Shown in pieces: positions 16,697-25,505 of a stretch of 29,855 nucleotides of DNA. Numbering within the stretch: position 1 is the stretch's first letter; each line of letters begins with the position of its first letter. Below the pieces are notes generated by a model that had not been told where the DNA came from, ran no database searches, and worked only from the letters and a program-made list of their open reading frames with translations. The stretch comes from Deltaproteobacteria bacterium (lineage in GTDB: Bacteria > Desulfobacterota > Syntrophia > Syntrophales > UBA5619), in NCBI GenBank assembly GCA_023487865.1, contig JAMDBG010000025.1, forward strand, positions 1 to 29,855, given 5' to 3'. A program made the translations under genes and the position numbers.

Positions 16697-16710
16697 AATT
16701 CTTGCTCACC
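16695..16710. repeat. 16-bp direct repeat, right copy (at the atpF end)
   Basis: This is the identical partner of 16524-16539. On the minus strand this copy encodes the last four residues (VSKN) and the stop codon of atpF. Confidence 0.85.
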
Positions 16711-17348
16711 ACCTTCGCGATATAATCCTCGACCATGGCCTCATGGTCCTTGGCCTGGATATGTTTCCTCAGGAGCTCTTCGGCCATCTGCGTGGAGAGG
16801 CGCACCGTCTCGCTTTGAAGCTGTTGAGATGCCTTCTTGAACTCCTGCTCGATCCGCGTCTGTGTGTCTTCTTTCATCTTTTCCGCAGCTTTTTTGGCTT
16901 CGGCGACGATCCGCTCCTTTTCAGAAAGTCCCTGGGATCGGATCATTGCACTGATCTGCTCGATCTCCCCCGTCGCCTTGTCCAGCTTTGCGGAGTACTC
17001 CTGGAACTTCTTTTCCGCTGCCTCGCGGGCAGCTGCCGCTTCGGCCAAGGCGGTCCGGATCCCTTTATGCCGTCCGGCGAAGAACTCCTTCGTTTTTTTT
17101 GCCAGGAGCCAGTAAATGACGCCGGCCAGGACAATGAAGTTGACCGATCTCCAGAAAAAATTCAGCCAGTTTGGCCCTTCCTGACCTCCCGTTTCGCCTC
17201 CTCCTGAAGCATAAGCCGCTGTCAGCTGGAAGAGACAGGCCGTGAGGCAGGGGATCAGGCACAGAACAATCCTGTGAACCGCTCCCGGTCCTTTTATCCG
17301 CAGTCCCCTATGGCTCCTGGAACGGCCGGGTCCGGGCTTCTCTCTCAT
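16695..17348 (-). CDS. atpF: ATP synthase Fo subunit b
   Basis: This 217-residue stalk subunit has a hydrophobic, signal-like N-terminal segment (about 26-46) ending near AYASG, a Gly-rich linker, and a membrane helix (NFFWRSVNFIVLAGVIYWLLA, about 62-83). A long charged coiled coil follows and dimerises to hold F1 via delta. The basic N-terminal extension is longer than in E. coli b but is common in related operons. It starts with an ATG that overlaps the atpF' stop as ATGA. Its stop lies within a 16-bp duplication and abuts the palindromic repeat that separates it from atpH. The a and c subunit genes are not in this window. Confidence 0.92.
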   Translation of the reverse strand: MREKPGPGRSRSHRGLRIKGPGAVHRIVLCLIPCLTACLFQLTAAYASGGGETGGQEGPNWLNFFWRSVNFIVLAGVIYWLLAKKTKEFFAGRHKGIRTALAEAAAAREAAEKKFQEYSAKLDKATGEIEQISAMIRSQGLSEKERIVAEAKKAAEKMKEDTQTRIEQEFKKASQQLQSETVRLSTQMAEELLRKHIQAKDHEAMVEDYIAKVVSKN

Positions 17349-17773
17349 CGGAGACTCCTTCCCAGGACTTTCTCCGCAATCTCAACGGACAGCTTCTGAG
17401 ACTCACCGGTCAGCGTCCTTTTGGCCGCATCGATTTCCCTTTCCATGCGGGCGTGGAACTGTTCCATCAGACCGGGGATTTCGGCGCGAACGGCATCGAC
17501 GATCCCCTTGGCCTCTTCGGCGCCCTGACGGATGATCTCGTTTTTCTGTTCGATGGCGGTTGCCTTGGTTTGGCGGAGCTTCTCTTCGTAAGCCGCCATC
17601 TTCTGTTCCACTGATTCGTGGAGGCGTTTGATCTCGGCTTCCGATTCCGCAAACCGCTGCTTCCGTTTGTCGATCATGCCGAGGAGGGGTTTGTAGAGAA
17701 GACGATTCAGGATAAATATCAGAAGGATGAAATTAACAATCTGGATTCCCAGTGAATAGTCGAGACTGACCAC
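17345..17773 (-). CDS. atpF': ATP synthase Fo subunit b' (second b-type subunit)
   Basis: This 142-residue protein has one N-terminal membrane helix (IQIVNFILLIFILNRLLY), the motif KPLLGMIDKRKQ that follows it in b and b' subunits, and a long Glu/Lys/Gln-rich coiled coil. It would form a b/b' heterodimeric outer stalk with the downstream atpF product. The start is GTG at 17773, preceded by GAGGTGATG; the ATG just upstream is out of frame. It is the first gene of the operon. A heterodimeric stalk is known from photosynthetic and some deltaproteobacterial ATP synthases. Confidence 0.92.
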   Translation of the reverse strand: MVSLDYSLGIQIVNFILLIFILNRLLYKPLLGMIDKRKQRFAESEAEIKRLHESVEQKMAAYEEKLRQTKATAIEQKNEIIRQGAEEAKGIVDAVRAEIPGLMEQFHARMEREIDAAKRTLTGESQKLSVEIAEKVLGRSLR

Positions 17774-18187
17774 TGCCCATCACCTCTCGCGATGTGTATC
17801 ATAAAAAAGCCGGATGTAAAGGACGACATTACCCCGGTTGCTGACAGCGAACGATTTTTCCACTACAACCATCCCCGGCGATCTCCGTTCATCAAACCTG
17901 CGCGTCGATCGTTTTTCCACTGGTCCGCGTCTGCCCCAAATCTCCGAAACTCCCTGCTGGAAAACAACGGAACCGCAATCCGGCTGACTGCCGGTGTGAA
18001 AGCAATGGTCCGATATGACAAGCGCTTTCGGTCTCGAAGCCGGAAACAAAAACCGCGGTCAGTATCTGTACTATTCTAAGGCGGCTGTCAAGGAAAAAGA
18101 CGGCCGCCTCTCCCGGTTCCCCTCCTCGAGCCATGCAAGGAATGCGTATGGATTATTGATAGTTAACTTGCCGCCATCCCTGGTTTG
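17774..18187. other. Intergenic region between the shape operon and the ATP synthase operon
   Basis: About 410 bases without a supported gene separate bactofilin from atpF'. The frames seen are short and without ribosome sites. The region must hold the ATP synthase promoter. A minus-strand TTGACA at 18087-18092 is the best -35 candidate, but no good -10 stands at the normal spacing, so no promoter is called. Confidence 0.5.
18079..18109 (-). terminator. Possible terminator hairpin after bactofilin
   Basis: The arms 18079-18089 and 18099-18109 (AGGCGGC against GCCGCCT, extended by four pairs including one G-U) form an 11-bp stem with a 9-base loop about 80 bases after the bactofilin stop. The U-run expected of an intrinsic terminator is missing on the minus strand. 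Confidence 0.3.
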
Positions 18188-18589
18188 TCATCGCTTGTCC
18201 CCGAACGCCGTCCGGTCCAGGGGCAGAGGATGGACCTCGGCTTCGCTGCGGGTCATGTGGCAGGTCCCCTCGAAGAAAGCGCCCTCCTCGATGGCAAAGG
18301 AGGGGGCGTTCACATCGCCAAGCAGTTTTCCCGTTGAATAAATCTTGAGACTCTTCTTGACGTCGATTTGCCCGCGTACCTCACCGCTGACCAGGACGCT
18401 GTCCACGTGGATATCGGCTTCAATCCCGGCGCCTTCGCCTATCACCAGAGTGCCGTTACCGAAAATGTCACCCTTGAAATCGCCGTCGATACGGACCGAG
18501 CCGTTGAACATGAGCTTTCCACTGAATTCCGCGCCCTTACCTAAAAAGGCTCTGACCTCTTCCTCGTCTTTTTTCTTTAGTCCCAGCAT
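18188..18589 (-). CDS. Bactofilin (polymer-forming cytoskeletal protein)
   Basis: This 133-residue protein has the bactofilin core: a series of short beta turns spaced as in a right-handed beta-helix (GSVRIDGDFKGDIFGNGTLVIGEGAGIEADI, then SVLVSGEVRGQIDVKKSLKIYSTGKLLGDV and APSFAIEEGAFFEG), flanked by short disordered ends. Bactofilins assemble nucleotide-free filaments that recruit peptidoglycan enzymes; CcmA sets helical shape in Helicobacter and BacA-type proteins act in stalks and poles. The ATG at 18589 follows AGGAGG. It is the last gene after rodA (27-base gap), so it is probably co-expressed with the elongation machinery. Confidence 0.93.
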   Translation of the reverse strand: MLGLKKKDEEEVRAFLGKGAEFSGKLMFNGSVRIDGDFKGDIFGNGTLVIGEGAGIEADIHVDSVLVSGEVRGQIDVKKSLKIYSTGKLLGDVNAPSFAIEEGAFFEGTCHMTRSEAEVHPLPLDRTAFGDKR

Positions 18590-18616
18590 GTTACGCCTCC
18601 TAGAAATGGCTGTTGA

Positions 18617-19729
18617 TTATGATTGAAGAATGAACCTTCGTACGCTGATATTCATCAGCAGGCCGACTGCCGTCATCAGGACCACCATCGCCGATCCTCC
18701 ATAGCTGAGAAACGGCAGGGGAATGCCCACCACAGGCAGTATCCCCAGGACCATGCCGATATTGATGAAAACTTCCCAGAAGAGTATGGCGGTGATGCCG
18801 AAGGCGATAAGCGCCCCCAGATAGTCTTTGGAATGGATGACGATCTTCAGTCCCCAGAGGATCAGCAACAGGAACATGATCATCAGGACCAGCCCGCCGA
18901 TAAAGCCCCATTCCTCGGCAAAGACGGAGAAGACAAAATCCGTCTGCTGTTCGGGCAGGAACTTGAGTTGGGTCTGGGAACCTTTCAGGAATCCTTTTCC
19001 AAAGAGTCCCCCCGATCCCACGGCGATCATCGACTGGATGATGTGGTAGCCAGAACCCAGAGGATCCCTTTCCGGGTTGAAGAAGGTCAGTATCCTTCCC
19101 TTCTGGTAATCTTTTAAAAGATACCAACCGATGGGCGCCAGGATGACGCCGCCGGCGGCGGCAGTGAGTAAGGATTTCCAGTCCAGACCGACAAAAAAGA
19201 CGATCGACAGGAACAGGATCAGGAGAATGAGCGCGGTGCCGAGATCGGGTTGCCTCAGGATGAACAGAAACGGGATCATCACGATCAGGAAAGGGGGGAA
19301 CAGATCACGAAGCCGGCAATTCCTGCCGAGCTGGTGACGGTCGAAGTATTTGGCCAGCGCCAGGATGATCGTCAGCTTGACGAGTTCCGACGGCTGGAAG
19401 GTAAAGCCGCCGATGGCGATCCAACGCTGGGATCCCCGCGTCGTATAACCGGCCGCAAAGACGGCAAGCAGAAGGACGATGGAGATGGCGTAGATGATGT
19501 ATGCATGACGGGCGATGAAGCGGTAATCCACAAAAAAGGCGCAGGCCATCCCGACGACGCCGATCAGGATCCATTGGATCTGCCTGACGTAGAGCGGCGT
19601 CCGGTGGAGATCAGTGAGGCTGAAACCGGCGCTGTAGATGTTGAGCAGACCGATACCGCTCAGCAGCAGAATGAGAACGAACAGGGTCCAGTCAAAATTG
19701 AGGATGAGACGGCGGTCAAGTTTGATCAT
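18617..19729 (-). CDS. rodA: Rod-shape peptidoglycan polymerase RodA (SEDS family)
   Basis: This 370-residue inner-membrane protein has about ten hydrophobic segments and the SEDS signatures: RWIAIGGFTFQPSELVKL, QPDLGTALILL, GSGYHIIQSMIAVGSGG, FLPEQQTDFVFSVFAEEWGF and GIPLPFLSYGGSAMV. RodA polymerises lipid II into glycan strands and works with the class B transpeptidase encoded just upstream. Its start overlaps the mrdA stop by four bases (ATGA), so the pair is translationally coupled. Confidence 0.97.
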   Translation of the reverse strand: MIKLDRRLILNFDWTLFVLILLLSGIGLLNIYSAGFSLTDLHRTPLYVRQIQWILIGVVGMACAFFVDYRFIARHAYIIYAISIVLLLAVFAAGYTTRGSQRWIAIGGFTFQPSELVKLTIILALAKYFDRHQLGRNCRLRDLFPPFLIVMIPFLFILRQPDLGTALILLILFLSIVFFVGLDWKSLLTAAAGGVILAPIGWYLLKDYQKGRILTFFNPERDPLGSGYHIIQSMIAVGSGGLFGKGFLKGSQTQLKFLPEQQTDFVFSVFAEEWGFIGGLVLMIMFLLLILWGLKIVIHSKDYLGALIAFGITAILFWEVFINIGMVLGILPVVGIPLPFLSYGGSAMVVLMTAVGLLMNISVRRFILQS

Positions 19730-21618
19730 GGCTTTCCCGTCTCCCCTCCGCTGTCGGCAATCCCCTGCAGGCGGGATTGAAGCGTCTGCTTTTTGGCAAA
19801 GTAGGCATCGATGATTTTTCTTGCCACCGGAGCGGCTGCGGAACCGCCGTGGCCGGCGTTTTCCAGGATGACGGCCACCGCAATTTCCGGGTTTCCATAA
19901 GGCGCGAAGCAGGCAAAGAGTGCGTGGTCCTGGAAATCAGCCGACACACGCTTCGCCTTCCTGGCGGCTTGATCCTGCGGAAGTCCGATGACCTGGGCGG
20001 TGCCCGTCTTTCCGGCGACGTCGGCTTCTTTTCTCTTTAGTATAGAGCCGGTTCCCCCCTTTTCGTTCACCACCCCCCACAAGGCCTTGTTGATGATCTG
20101 GAGGGTTTGCTGACTTACCGGCAGGGCGCCCAGTTTCTCCGGTCCGTATTCCTTTACGACATGTCCGGCGGAAGATTCAAGCTGTTTAACGAGCCGGGGC
20201 CTGTACAAAGTGCCGCCGTTGCCCAGTGTGGCATAGACGTTGGCGAGCTGGAGCGGCGTGACGAGGTTGAATCCCTGACCGATGGCGATGGAGATGGTTT
20301 CCCCCTGCTGCCACGGCTCCTTCAGGCGGGAGAGTTTCCATTGTCTGGTGGGGATCAGTCCTCCCTTTTCCCGTGTCAGGTCGATGCCCAGAGGGGCGCC
20401 GAGGCCAAAGGCTTTTGCGTAAGCGGCAATTTTGTCGACGCCGAGCAGTTTGCCCAGATTATAGAAATAGACATCGCAGGATTCTACGATGGCGCGGTGG
20501 AGGCTGATGTGTCCGTGACCTTTCGTGTTCCAGCAGCGAAAGATCCGGTTACCCAATTCGAATGTTCCGTTGCAGAAAAAGGCGGTCTCCGGGGTGATCA
20601 ATCCCTCTTCAAGGGCGGCAGCGGCAATGATGGGTTTGTAAGTGGATCCGGGGGGGTACTGTCCGGAGATCGATCGGTTTTCCATCGGATGCCGGCGGTT
20701 TCCGGCAAGTTTCTCCCAGTCTTCGGAGGAGATGCCGCTGTTGAAGAGGTTCGGATCAAAGGAGGGTGAACTCACCAGGGCGAGGACGGCGCCGTTACGG
20801 GGGTCCAAGACCGCGACGGCACCCGGCCTCTCTCCGACGGCTTTCCACGCCTCCTGCTGGAGCGCCGAATCGATGCTCAAAACGGCATTGTCGCCCGGCT
20901 CTGACTGAATCTTACCCAGGTAACGGACCGCCTTGCCGGCCACATTGACCTCGACCTGTTCGGCGCCGTTTTTCCCGCGGAGGTGTGTGTCGAGGAATTT
21001 TTCAATGCCGAACTTGCCGATGATATCGCCCGGTGTCAGCAGGTCCGAGCTGTCATGATCCAGTTCCTCCCGGCTGATCTCTCCTGTGAATCCTATGATC
21101 TGCGCGGTCGTCTTTCCATTGAGATATTGGCGGACGGGCGTCACCTCTACGACCACGCCGGGGAGTTCGAGGGCATGGGTCTCCACGACGGCGAGTTTTT
21201 CCATGCTGATGTTCTTCTCCAGTGTGACGGGCACCAGGGGTTTCATCTTGCCTGTAAAAGCATTGAGGAAGGAATGCGTCAGGGAGCGCTCTGCATAGAG
21301 GGCTCTGATCTTTTCGATGGTCGTATTGACGTCTCTGGTCCGGTTGGGGACGAAGACGAGGTCGAAGGAGGGTTGATTGTCCACCAGAACCTGTCGTCCG
21401 GTATCCAAGATCAGACCGCGCATCGATTTGATCTTCCGCAGGCGGACGCTGTTGTTTTCGGAGCGCTGCCGCAGTTCGTCCCCTTTGATCACCTGAAGAT
21501 ACCACAGCCGCATGACAATGAGCGTCAGCGCGATCGAGACGGCGATAAACAGTATTTTGAATTTATTCTTGAACTGACCCGGCTCGTACCTATCGAGTCG
21601 GTCGTGTATCTCTTGCAT
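19726..21618 (-). CDS. mrdA: Penicillin-binding protein 2 (class B transpeptidase of the elongasome)
   Basis: This 630-residue protein has one N-terminal membrane helix (about 22-43), a pedestal dimerisation domain, and a transpeptidase domain with STYK (Ser325, in PPGSTYKP), SCD (from Ser380) and KTGTAQV (from Lys537), which are the three active-site motifs. It cross-links peptidoglycan during side-wall growth and is stimulated by MreC. Length and motif spacing match E. coli PBP2. The ATG at 21618 follows GAGG and lies 29 bases inside the end of mreD. Confidence 0.97.
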   Translation of the reverse strand: MQEIHDRLDRYEPGQFKNKFKILFIAVSIALTLIVMRLWYLQVIKGDELRQRSENNSVRLRKIKSMRGLILDTGRQVLVDNQPSFDLVFVPNRTRDVNTTIEKIRALYAERSLTHSFLNAFTGKMKPLVPVTLEKNISMEKLAVVETHALELPGVVVEVTPVRQYLNGKTTAQIIGFTGEISREELDHDSSDLLTPGDIIGKFGIEKFLDTHLRGKNGAEQVEVNVAGKAVRYLGKIQSEPGDNAVLSIDSALQQEAWKAVGERPGAVAVLDPRNGAVLALVSSPSFDPNLFNSGISSEDWEKLAGNRRHPMENRSISGQYPPGSTYKPIIAAAALEEGLITPETAFFCNGTFELGNRIFRCWNTKGHGHISLHRAIVESCDVYFYNLGKLLGVDKIAAYAKAFGLGAPLGIDLTREKGGLIPTRQWKLSRLKEPWQQGETISIAIGQGFNLVTPLQLANVYATLGNGGTLYRPRLVKQLESSAGHVVKEYGPEKLGALPVSQQTLQIINKALWGVVNEKGGTGSILKRKEADVAGKTGTAQVIGLPQDQAARKAKRVSADFQDHALFACFAPYGNPEIAVAVILENAGHGGSAAAPVARKIIDAYFAKKQTLQSRLQGIADSGGETGKP

Positions 21619-22096
21619 ACAAAAAAACCTCGAAACGCCGGAAAAAGCGGAAAATAAACGGACTCAGGAGTCCCAACACGATGGCCTGCGGGATGAAGAC
21701 CGTCGGGATCGCATAAAGGATGTCGGTGCCGAAGAAAAGACGATAGAGCAGGGTGATCGCCAGGCCTTCCAGAAGCGTACAGAGTCCCGTGAAGGAAGCG
21801 ATAAACACGGGTTTTTCCGCATAAACCTTGCCCGCGACGATCATGGAGAAATAAAAGATGACGATATAGAGAAATATATAGAGACCGAAAATTGCACTGG
21901 TCAGACAGTCCAGAAAGAAACCGAGCACCAGCGAAAGGAGGCCTCCCCGCAGCGCGTCAAGATGGAATCCGGCATAGATCACAACGATCAGCGAGATTTC
22001 CATGCCGATCCATCTCAGGGCAATAACATCCAGCATCGTGTTCTGGATGATCACCAACAAAAGCAGCAGTAATGGGAGCAGGAGGTAATAGATCAT
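21590..22096 (-). CDS. mreD: Rod shape-determining membrane protein MreD
   Basis: This 168-residue, very hydrophobic protein has about five membrane segments. The Arg/Leu-rich start, DALRGGLLSLVLGFFLDCLTSAIFGLY in the middle and a C-terminal FRFFRRFE fit MreD. The family is weakly conserved in sequence, but the position between mreC and mrdA is decisive. It links MreC and the peptidoglycan synthases to MreB. Its ATG overlaps the mreC stop as ATGA. Confidence 0.93.
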   Translation of the reverse strand: MIYYLLLPLLLLLLVIIQNTMLDVIALRWIGMEISLIVVIYAGFHLDALRGGLLSLVLGFFLDCLTSAIFGLYIFLYIVIFYFSMIVAGKVYAEKPVFIASFTGLCTLLEGLAITLLYRLFFGTDILYAIPTVFIPQAIVLGLLSPFIFRFFRRFEVFLYARDTRPTR

Positions 22097-22920
22097 GGCC
22101 TGGCACCTGCGTCAACGACCAAGGCCAAGACCTCCTCCAGCCTGCCGAAATCCACCGCAGGCGCCACGTCGATCTTCTGAAAGAGCCCCCCCTCCCGGCG
22201 GGAGGCACCGGTAACGACACCGAGGAGCAATCCTTTGGGAAACACCCCTGCCAGTCCTGAGGAGAGTATTACATCGCCCGCTTGTACATCCTCCACCCGG
22301 GAGATATATTTCAAATTGCATCCCGCCGAGCCGGCGCCCTGGAGGATCCCCTGGGCGCGGCTTCGCTGGATCAGGGCATCGATATTGCTGTTTTCATCGA
22401 TCATCAGCAGGACGCGGGAGGCGTGCCAGGAGGTTTCAATGATCCTTCCCACCACCCCTCGGTCGGCCAGCACCGGAAGGCCGACCCGCAGGCCGTCCGC
22501 GGTTCCCTTATTGATCAGAAGCGTTTTGAACAGGGTCGTGCGGTCGTTGTCGATCACCCTGGCGACCACTGACCGATATTTGAAGCCGTCCTTGATGGCG
22601 AGCAGTTTCTGGAGACGAATTCCCTCCAGGTATCCTTCCCTGTAACGGTTGATCTGTTCGTTCAGCGCGGCATTTTCATTCCGGAGCCGCTTGTTTTCAT
22701 CCTGCAGGCCGACAAGAAAGAGATACCGCTTCCAGACATCATGCAGGCTCTTGAGCGAGATGTTGATCGCATCTTCGATAGGTGCAGCCGTTTCCAGGAC
22801 CATTTTCCGCAAGAGGCCGGTTTCAGACAGACGCACCGCGCTGTAGGAAAGGATGATCAGGGATATGATCAACAAAGTGGCCGCTACCGCTATGGATTGG
22901 TATTTTCTGGGGATTAACAT
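22093..22920 (-). CDS. mreC: Rod shape-determining protein MreC
   Basis: This 275-residue bitopic protein has a membrane helix at about 9-30, a coiled coil with the typical LQDENKRLRNENAALNEQINRY, and a periplasmic beta-barrel region with ARVIDNDRTTLFKTLLINKG, GLRVGLPVLADRGVVGRI and VLLMIDENSNIDALIQRSRAQGIL. MreC activates PBP2-RodA from the periplasmic side. It starts 6 bases after the mreB stop, with AAGGA before the ATG. Confidence 0.96.
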   Translation of the reverse strand: MLIPRKYQSIAVAATLLIISLIILSYSAVRLSETGLLRKMVLETAAPIEDAINISLKSLHDVWKRYLFLVGLQDENKRLRNENAALNEQINRYREGYLEGIRLQKLLAIKDGFKYRSVVARVIDNDRTTLFKTLLINKGTADGLRVGLPVLADRGVVGRIIETSWHASRVLLMIDENSNIDALIQRSRAQGILQGAGSAGCNLKYISRVEDVQAGDVILSSGLAGVFPKGLLLGVVTGASRREGGLFQKIDVAPAVDFGRLEEVLALVVDAGARP

Positions 22921-22926
22921 GCATCC

Positions 22927-23970
22927 TTATACCTGAAACGTCACCTCTTTGAGGACGCCGAGCTGATCGAGGGCCATGCCGGCGCCTCTGGCCACCGTGG
23001 AGAGGGGATCGTCCGCGACCGTGATGGGAAGCCCCGTCTCGTCGCGGATCAGAAGATCGAGATTCTTCAAAAGTGCGCCCCCGCCGGTCAGAACGATCCC
23101 CCGATCGACAATGTCCCCGGCCAGCTCGGGAGGCGTATTCTCCAGGGCATCCTTGATGGCATCCACGATCAGGCTCACCGGCTCCGTGATCGCCTCCCGG
23201 ACCTCATCGGAATTGATCTCCACGATCTTCGGAATCCCGGAAATCAAATCCCGACCCCTCACCTCCATCCGGTGCACCTCCTGACCGGGATCCGGAAAGG
23301 CGTTCCCGATCGTCATCTTGATCACTTCCCCCGACCTCTCGCCGATCAGAAGACTGTACTTCCGCTTCATGTACTGGACGATCTCGTCGTCGATCTTGTC
23401 CCCGGCCACCCGAACCGATTTCGAATAGACGATACCCGAAAGCGAAATCACCGCCACTTCCGTCGTCCCTCCCCCGATGTCCACAACCATCGAACTGATC
23501 GGCTCGGTGATCGGCAGACCCGCCCCGATCGCCGCCGCCATCGGCTCCTCAATCAAATAGATCTCCCGGGCCCCCGCCGATTCCACCGTCTCCCGAACCG
23601 CCCGCCGCTCCACCTGGGTGATCCCCGACGGAACCGAAACGATGATCCGGGGGCGAACCAGCGTCCGCCGGTTGTGGACGCTCAATATGAAGTGCCGCAG
23701 CATCGCCTCCGTGATGTCGAAATCCGCTATCACACCGTCCCGCATCGGCCGGATCGCAACAATGTTCCCCGGCGTCCGCCCCAGCATGTTCTTCGCCTCC
23801 GCACCCACCGCCAGCACCTTCTTCTCCCCCTTGGAGTTCATGTGCACCGCCACCACCGATGGCTCGTTCAATACGATCCCCTTCCCCCGGACATACACCA
23901 ACGTGTTGGCCGTCCCCAGATCAATCGCCAGATCGTTCGAAAATTTCCCCAAAACAAAATCGAAAAGCAC
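22927..23970 (-). CDS. mreB: Rod shape-determining protein MreB (bacterial actin)
   Basis: This 347-residue actin-fold ATPase forms membrane-bound filaments that steer side-wall synthesis. Phosphate-1 loop NDLAIDLGTANTLVYVRGKG, the connect-1 region PRIIVSVPSGITQVERRAV, phosphate-2 MVVDIGGGTTEVAVISLSG and the adenosine motif GIVLTGGGALLKNLDLLI are all present. The frame runs up to 24090, but GTG at 23970 is preferred: AGGAGGGG lies at ideal spacing, it gives the family length, and the candidate promoter lies inside the longer frame. It is the first gene of the six-gene shape operon. Confidence 0.98.
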   Translation of the reverse strand: MLFDFVLGKFSNDLAIDLGTANTLVYVRGKGIVLNEPSVVAVHMNSKGEKKVLAVGAEAKNMLGRTPGNIVAIRPMRDGVIADFDITEAMLRHFILSVHNRRTLVRPRIIVSVPSGITQVERRAVRETVESAGAREIYLIEEPMAAAIGAGLPITEPISSMVVDIGGGTTEVAVISLSGIVYSKSVRVAGDKIDDEIVQYMKRKYSLLIGERSGEVIKMTIGNAFPDPGQEVHRMEVRGRDLISGIPKIVEINSDEVREAITEPVSLIVDAIKDALENTPPELAGDIVDRGIVLTGGGALLKNLDLLIRDETGLPITVADDPLSTVARGAGMALDQLGVLKEVTFQV

Positions 23971-24040
23971 GTCCGTCCCCTCCTGATCATCCGGTAAAAT
24001 TGCATTCACAATCGAAAGGATAGTTCCCCTTTGGGCTCTT

Positions 24041-24069
24041 CCTATACCGTATTTACCAACCCTTATCAA
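24041..24069 (-). promoter_or_regulatory. Candidate promoter of the mreB operon
   Basis: On the minus strand TTGATA (24064-24069), a 17-base spacer and TATAGG (24041-24046) predict a start near 24034, about 65 bases before the GTG of mreB. The divergent gap of 239 bases up to 24209 must also hold the promoter of the L,D-transpeptidase-fold gene, but no clear hexamer pair was found for it. Confidence 0.5.
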
Positions 24070-24209
24070 TCCATTTTTCCAAAAAATCATTGCTTTTTAT
24101 AGATGACTATATTACTTAGCCATACGTCGGCGTTTGACGACATTTTATTGTTGATCGCATTTCTCAGTACACATTCCGCATCCCTGAAACGACAGGGTAA
24201 GAAAAATTG

Positions 24210-25505
24210 ATGAAACCGTTGTTTCCGCGAAAACAAAAAAGCCCGGTCCGCCCTGAGACACTTATCGGGCTGATATTGATCGCCGTCCTGCTTCTGTCCA
24301 CAGCCACCCTTGCCTATCTCTATTTGCAGGATCGAAAGCAGCGGGAGCTGCTCTTAAAGCAGGTTCAGGAGACACAGAAAAAGCTGGATCAGATTCAGGT
24401 GTCCTTGACCCAGGGGGATTTGAAAAAGGCCTTTTCCGAGCTGGCCCTGGCACAAAAAAACATAGCCGATCTTCTCCCCCCCGTGACGGCGCCAGCGCCA
24501 GAATCGGTCATTGCCCAGAAACAACCGCCGGCGCCCATACAGCCCGAAACCATTCCCGCATCAAAGCCGCCCGCAGCGGCCCCGGCGCCGGTCCCCCCTG
24601 CTCCGGGAACCGCACCGGTCAAAGCGACGCCGCCCCGTCCGGCCGGTTTGACCCTGGCTGCGGACGAAAGCCCTTATCCCCTTATCCTGGCCGATGCGGG
24701 TGAATATCTGATCATCGCTGAAAAAGATCAAAAAACCCTACGCCTGTTCCATTATATCGACAACCGGTTTATGCTTGTGAAAAGCTATCCCTGTATCGTC
24801 GGCGCCAACGGTTTCGATAAAAAAAGGGAAGGGGATCTTGCCACTCCGGTGGGGAACTACTTTACCCTGCGCTATATCTCCGGCGACAAGCTTCCGGAAA
24901 AATACGGTTATGGTGCCTTCGTTCTCAATTACCCAAACTTCCTGGACCGCAAGGCCAGGAAAGACGGGACCGGGATCTGGCTGCACGGGCATACCCCGGG
25001 GAAGAGTCTCGGCGATCCGGAACTTCAGAATACCAAGGGCTGTATCGCCGTCAATAATGATGTGCTCAAGGAACTCACACGCTATCTCAAAGCCAGCGGC
25101 ACCCCCGTGGTCGTGGTCAACCGGTTGCAGTTGACCAAAACCGCCACCCAAAAGCGGTCGGCCGAGGAGCTCAGTACCTTCATGAAAGCCTGGGGCAAGG
25201 CCTGGGAGAGCGGCAATGTAAAAACATTCATGAGCCACTATTCCGGTGATTTTATCAACGCAGACGGGATGAATTACCAGGCGTTCAAACGGCAGAAGGA
25301 AAGAGTCAACAGCGGTAAGAAATTCATCCGCGTCCAGATTGAAAATCCTGCAGTCCTGCTTGTTCAGGAAGAGAAGGGGCAGATCGCCGTGGTCCGCTTT
25401 ACGCAGCGATACCGCTCCAGCAACTTTGAAAGCAATTCCCGAAAGATTTTTTATCTGAAAAAAGGACAGACAGGATGGCAGATCATCGGCGAATCAAGAC
25501 TGTAG
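24210..25505 (+). CDS. L,D-transpeptidase-fold (YkuD) protein with C-terminal NTF2-like domain, Csd6/Pgp2-like
   Basis: This 431-residue envelope protein has an N-terminal membrane anchor (about 18-40), a coiled coil, a Pro/Ala-rich linker (about 90-148), a YkuD catalytic domain (about 155-305) with WLHGH (His259/His261) and TKGCIAV (catalytic Cys278), and a C-terminal NTF2-like domain (about 320-431). This order matches Helicobacter Csd6 and Campylobacter Pgp2, which trim tetrapeptide stems to tripeptides as L,D-carboxypeptidases rather than cross-linking. The usual His before Gly-Cys is Lys here, as in several such proteins. The ATG at 24210 is preferred to the TTG at 24207. It is followed by, and overlaps, the M14/M99 gene. 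The domain call is secure; carboxypeptidase rather than transpeptidase activity is inferred. Confidence 0.88.
   Translation: MKPLFPRKQKSPVRPETLIGLILIAVLLLSTATLAYLYLQDRKQRELLLKQVQETQKKLDQIQVSLTQGDLKKAFSELALAQKNIADLLPPVTAPAPESVIAQKQPPAPIQPETIPASKPPAAAPAPVPPAPGTAPVKATPPRPAGLTLAADESPYPLILADAGEYLIIAEKDQKTLRLFHYIDNRFMLVKSYPCIVGANGFDKKREGDLATPVGNYFTLRYISGDKLPEKYGYGAFVLNYPNFLDRKARKDGTGIWLHGHTPGKSLGDPELQNTKGCIAVNNDVLKELTRYLKASGTPVVVVNRLQLTKTATQKRSAEELSTFMKAWGKAWESGNVKTFMSHYSGDFINADGMNYQAFKRQKERVNSGKKFIRVQIENPAVLLVQEEKGQIAVVRFTQRYRSSNFESNSRKIFYLKKGQTGWQIIGESRL

Noticed and set aside
23971..24090. N-terminal extension of mreB to an ATG at 24090
   Set aside because: The GTG at 23970 has an ideal ribosome site and the normal MreB N-terminus, and a promoter lies within the extension.
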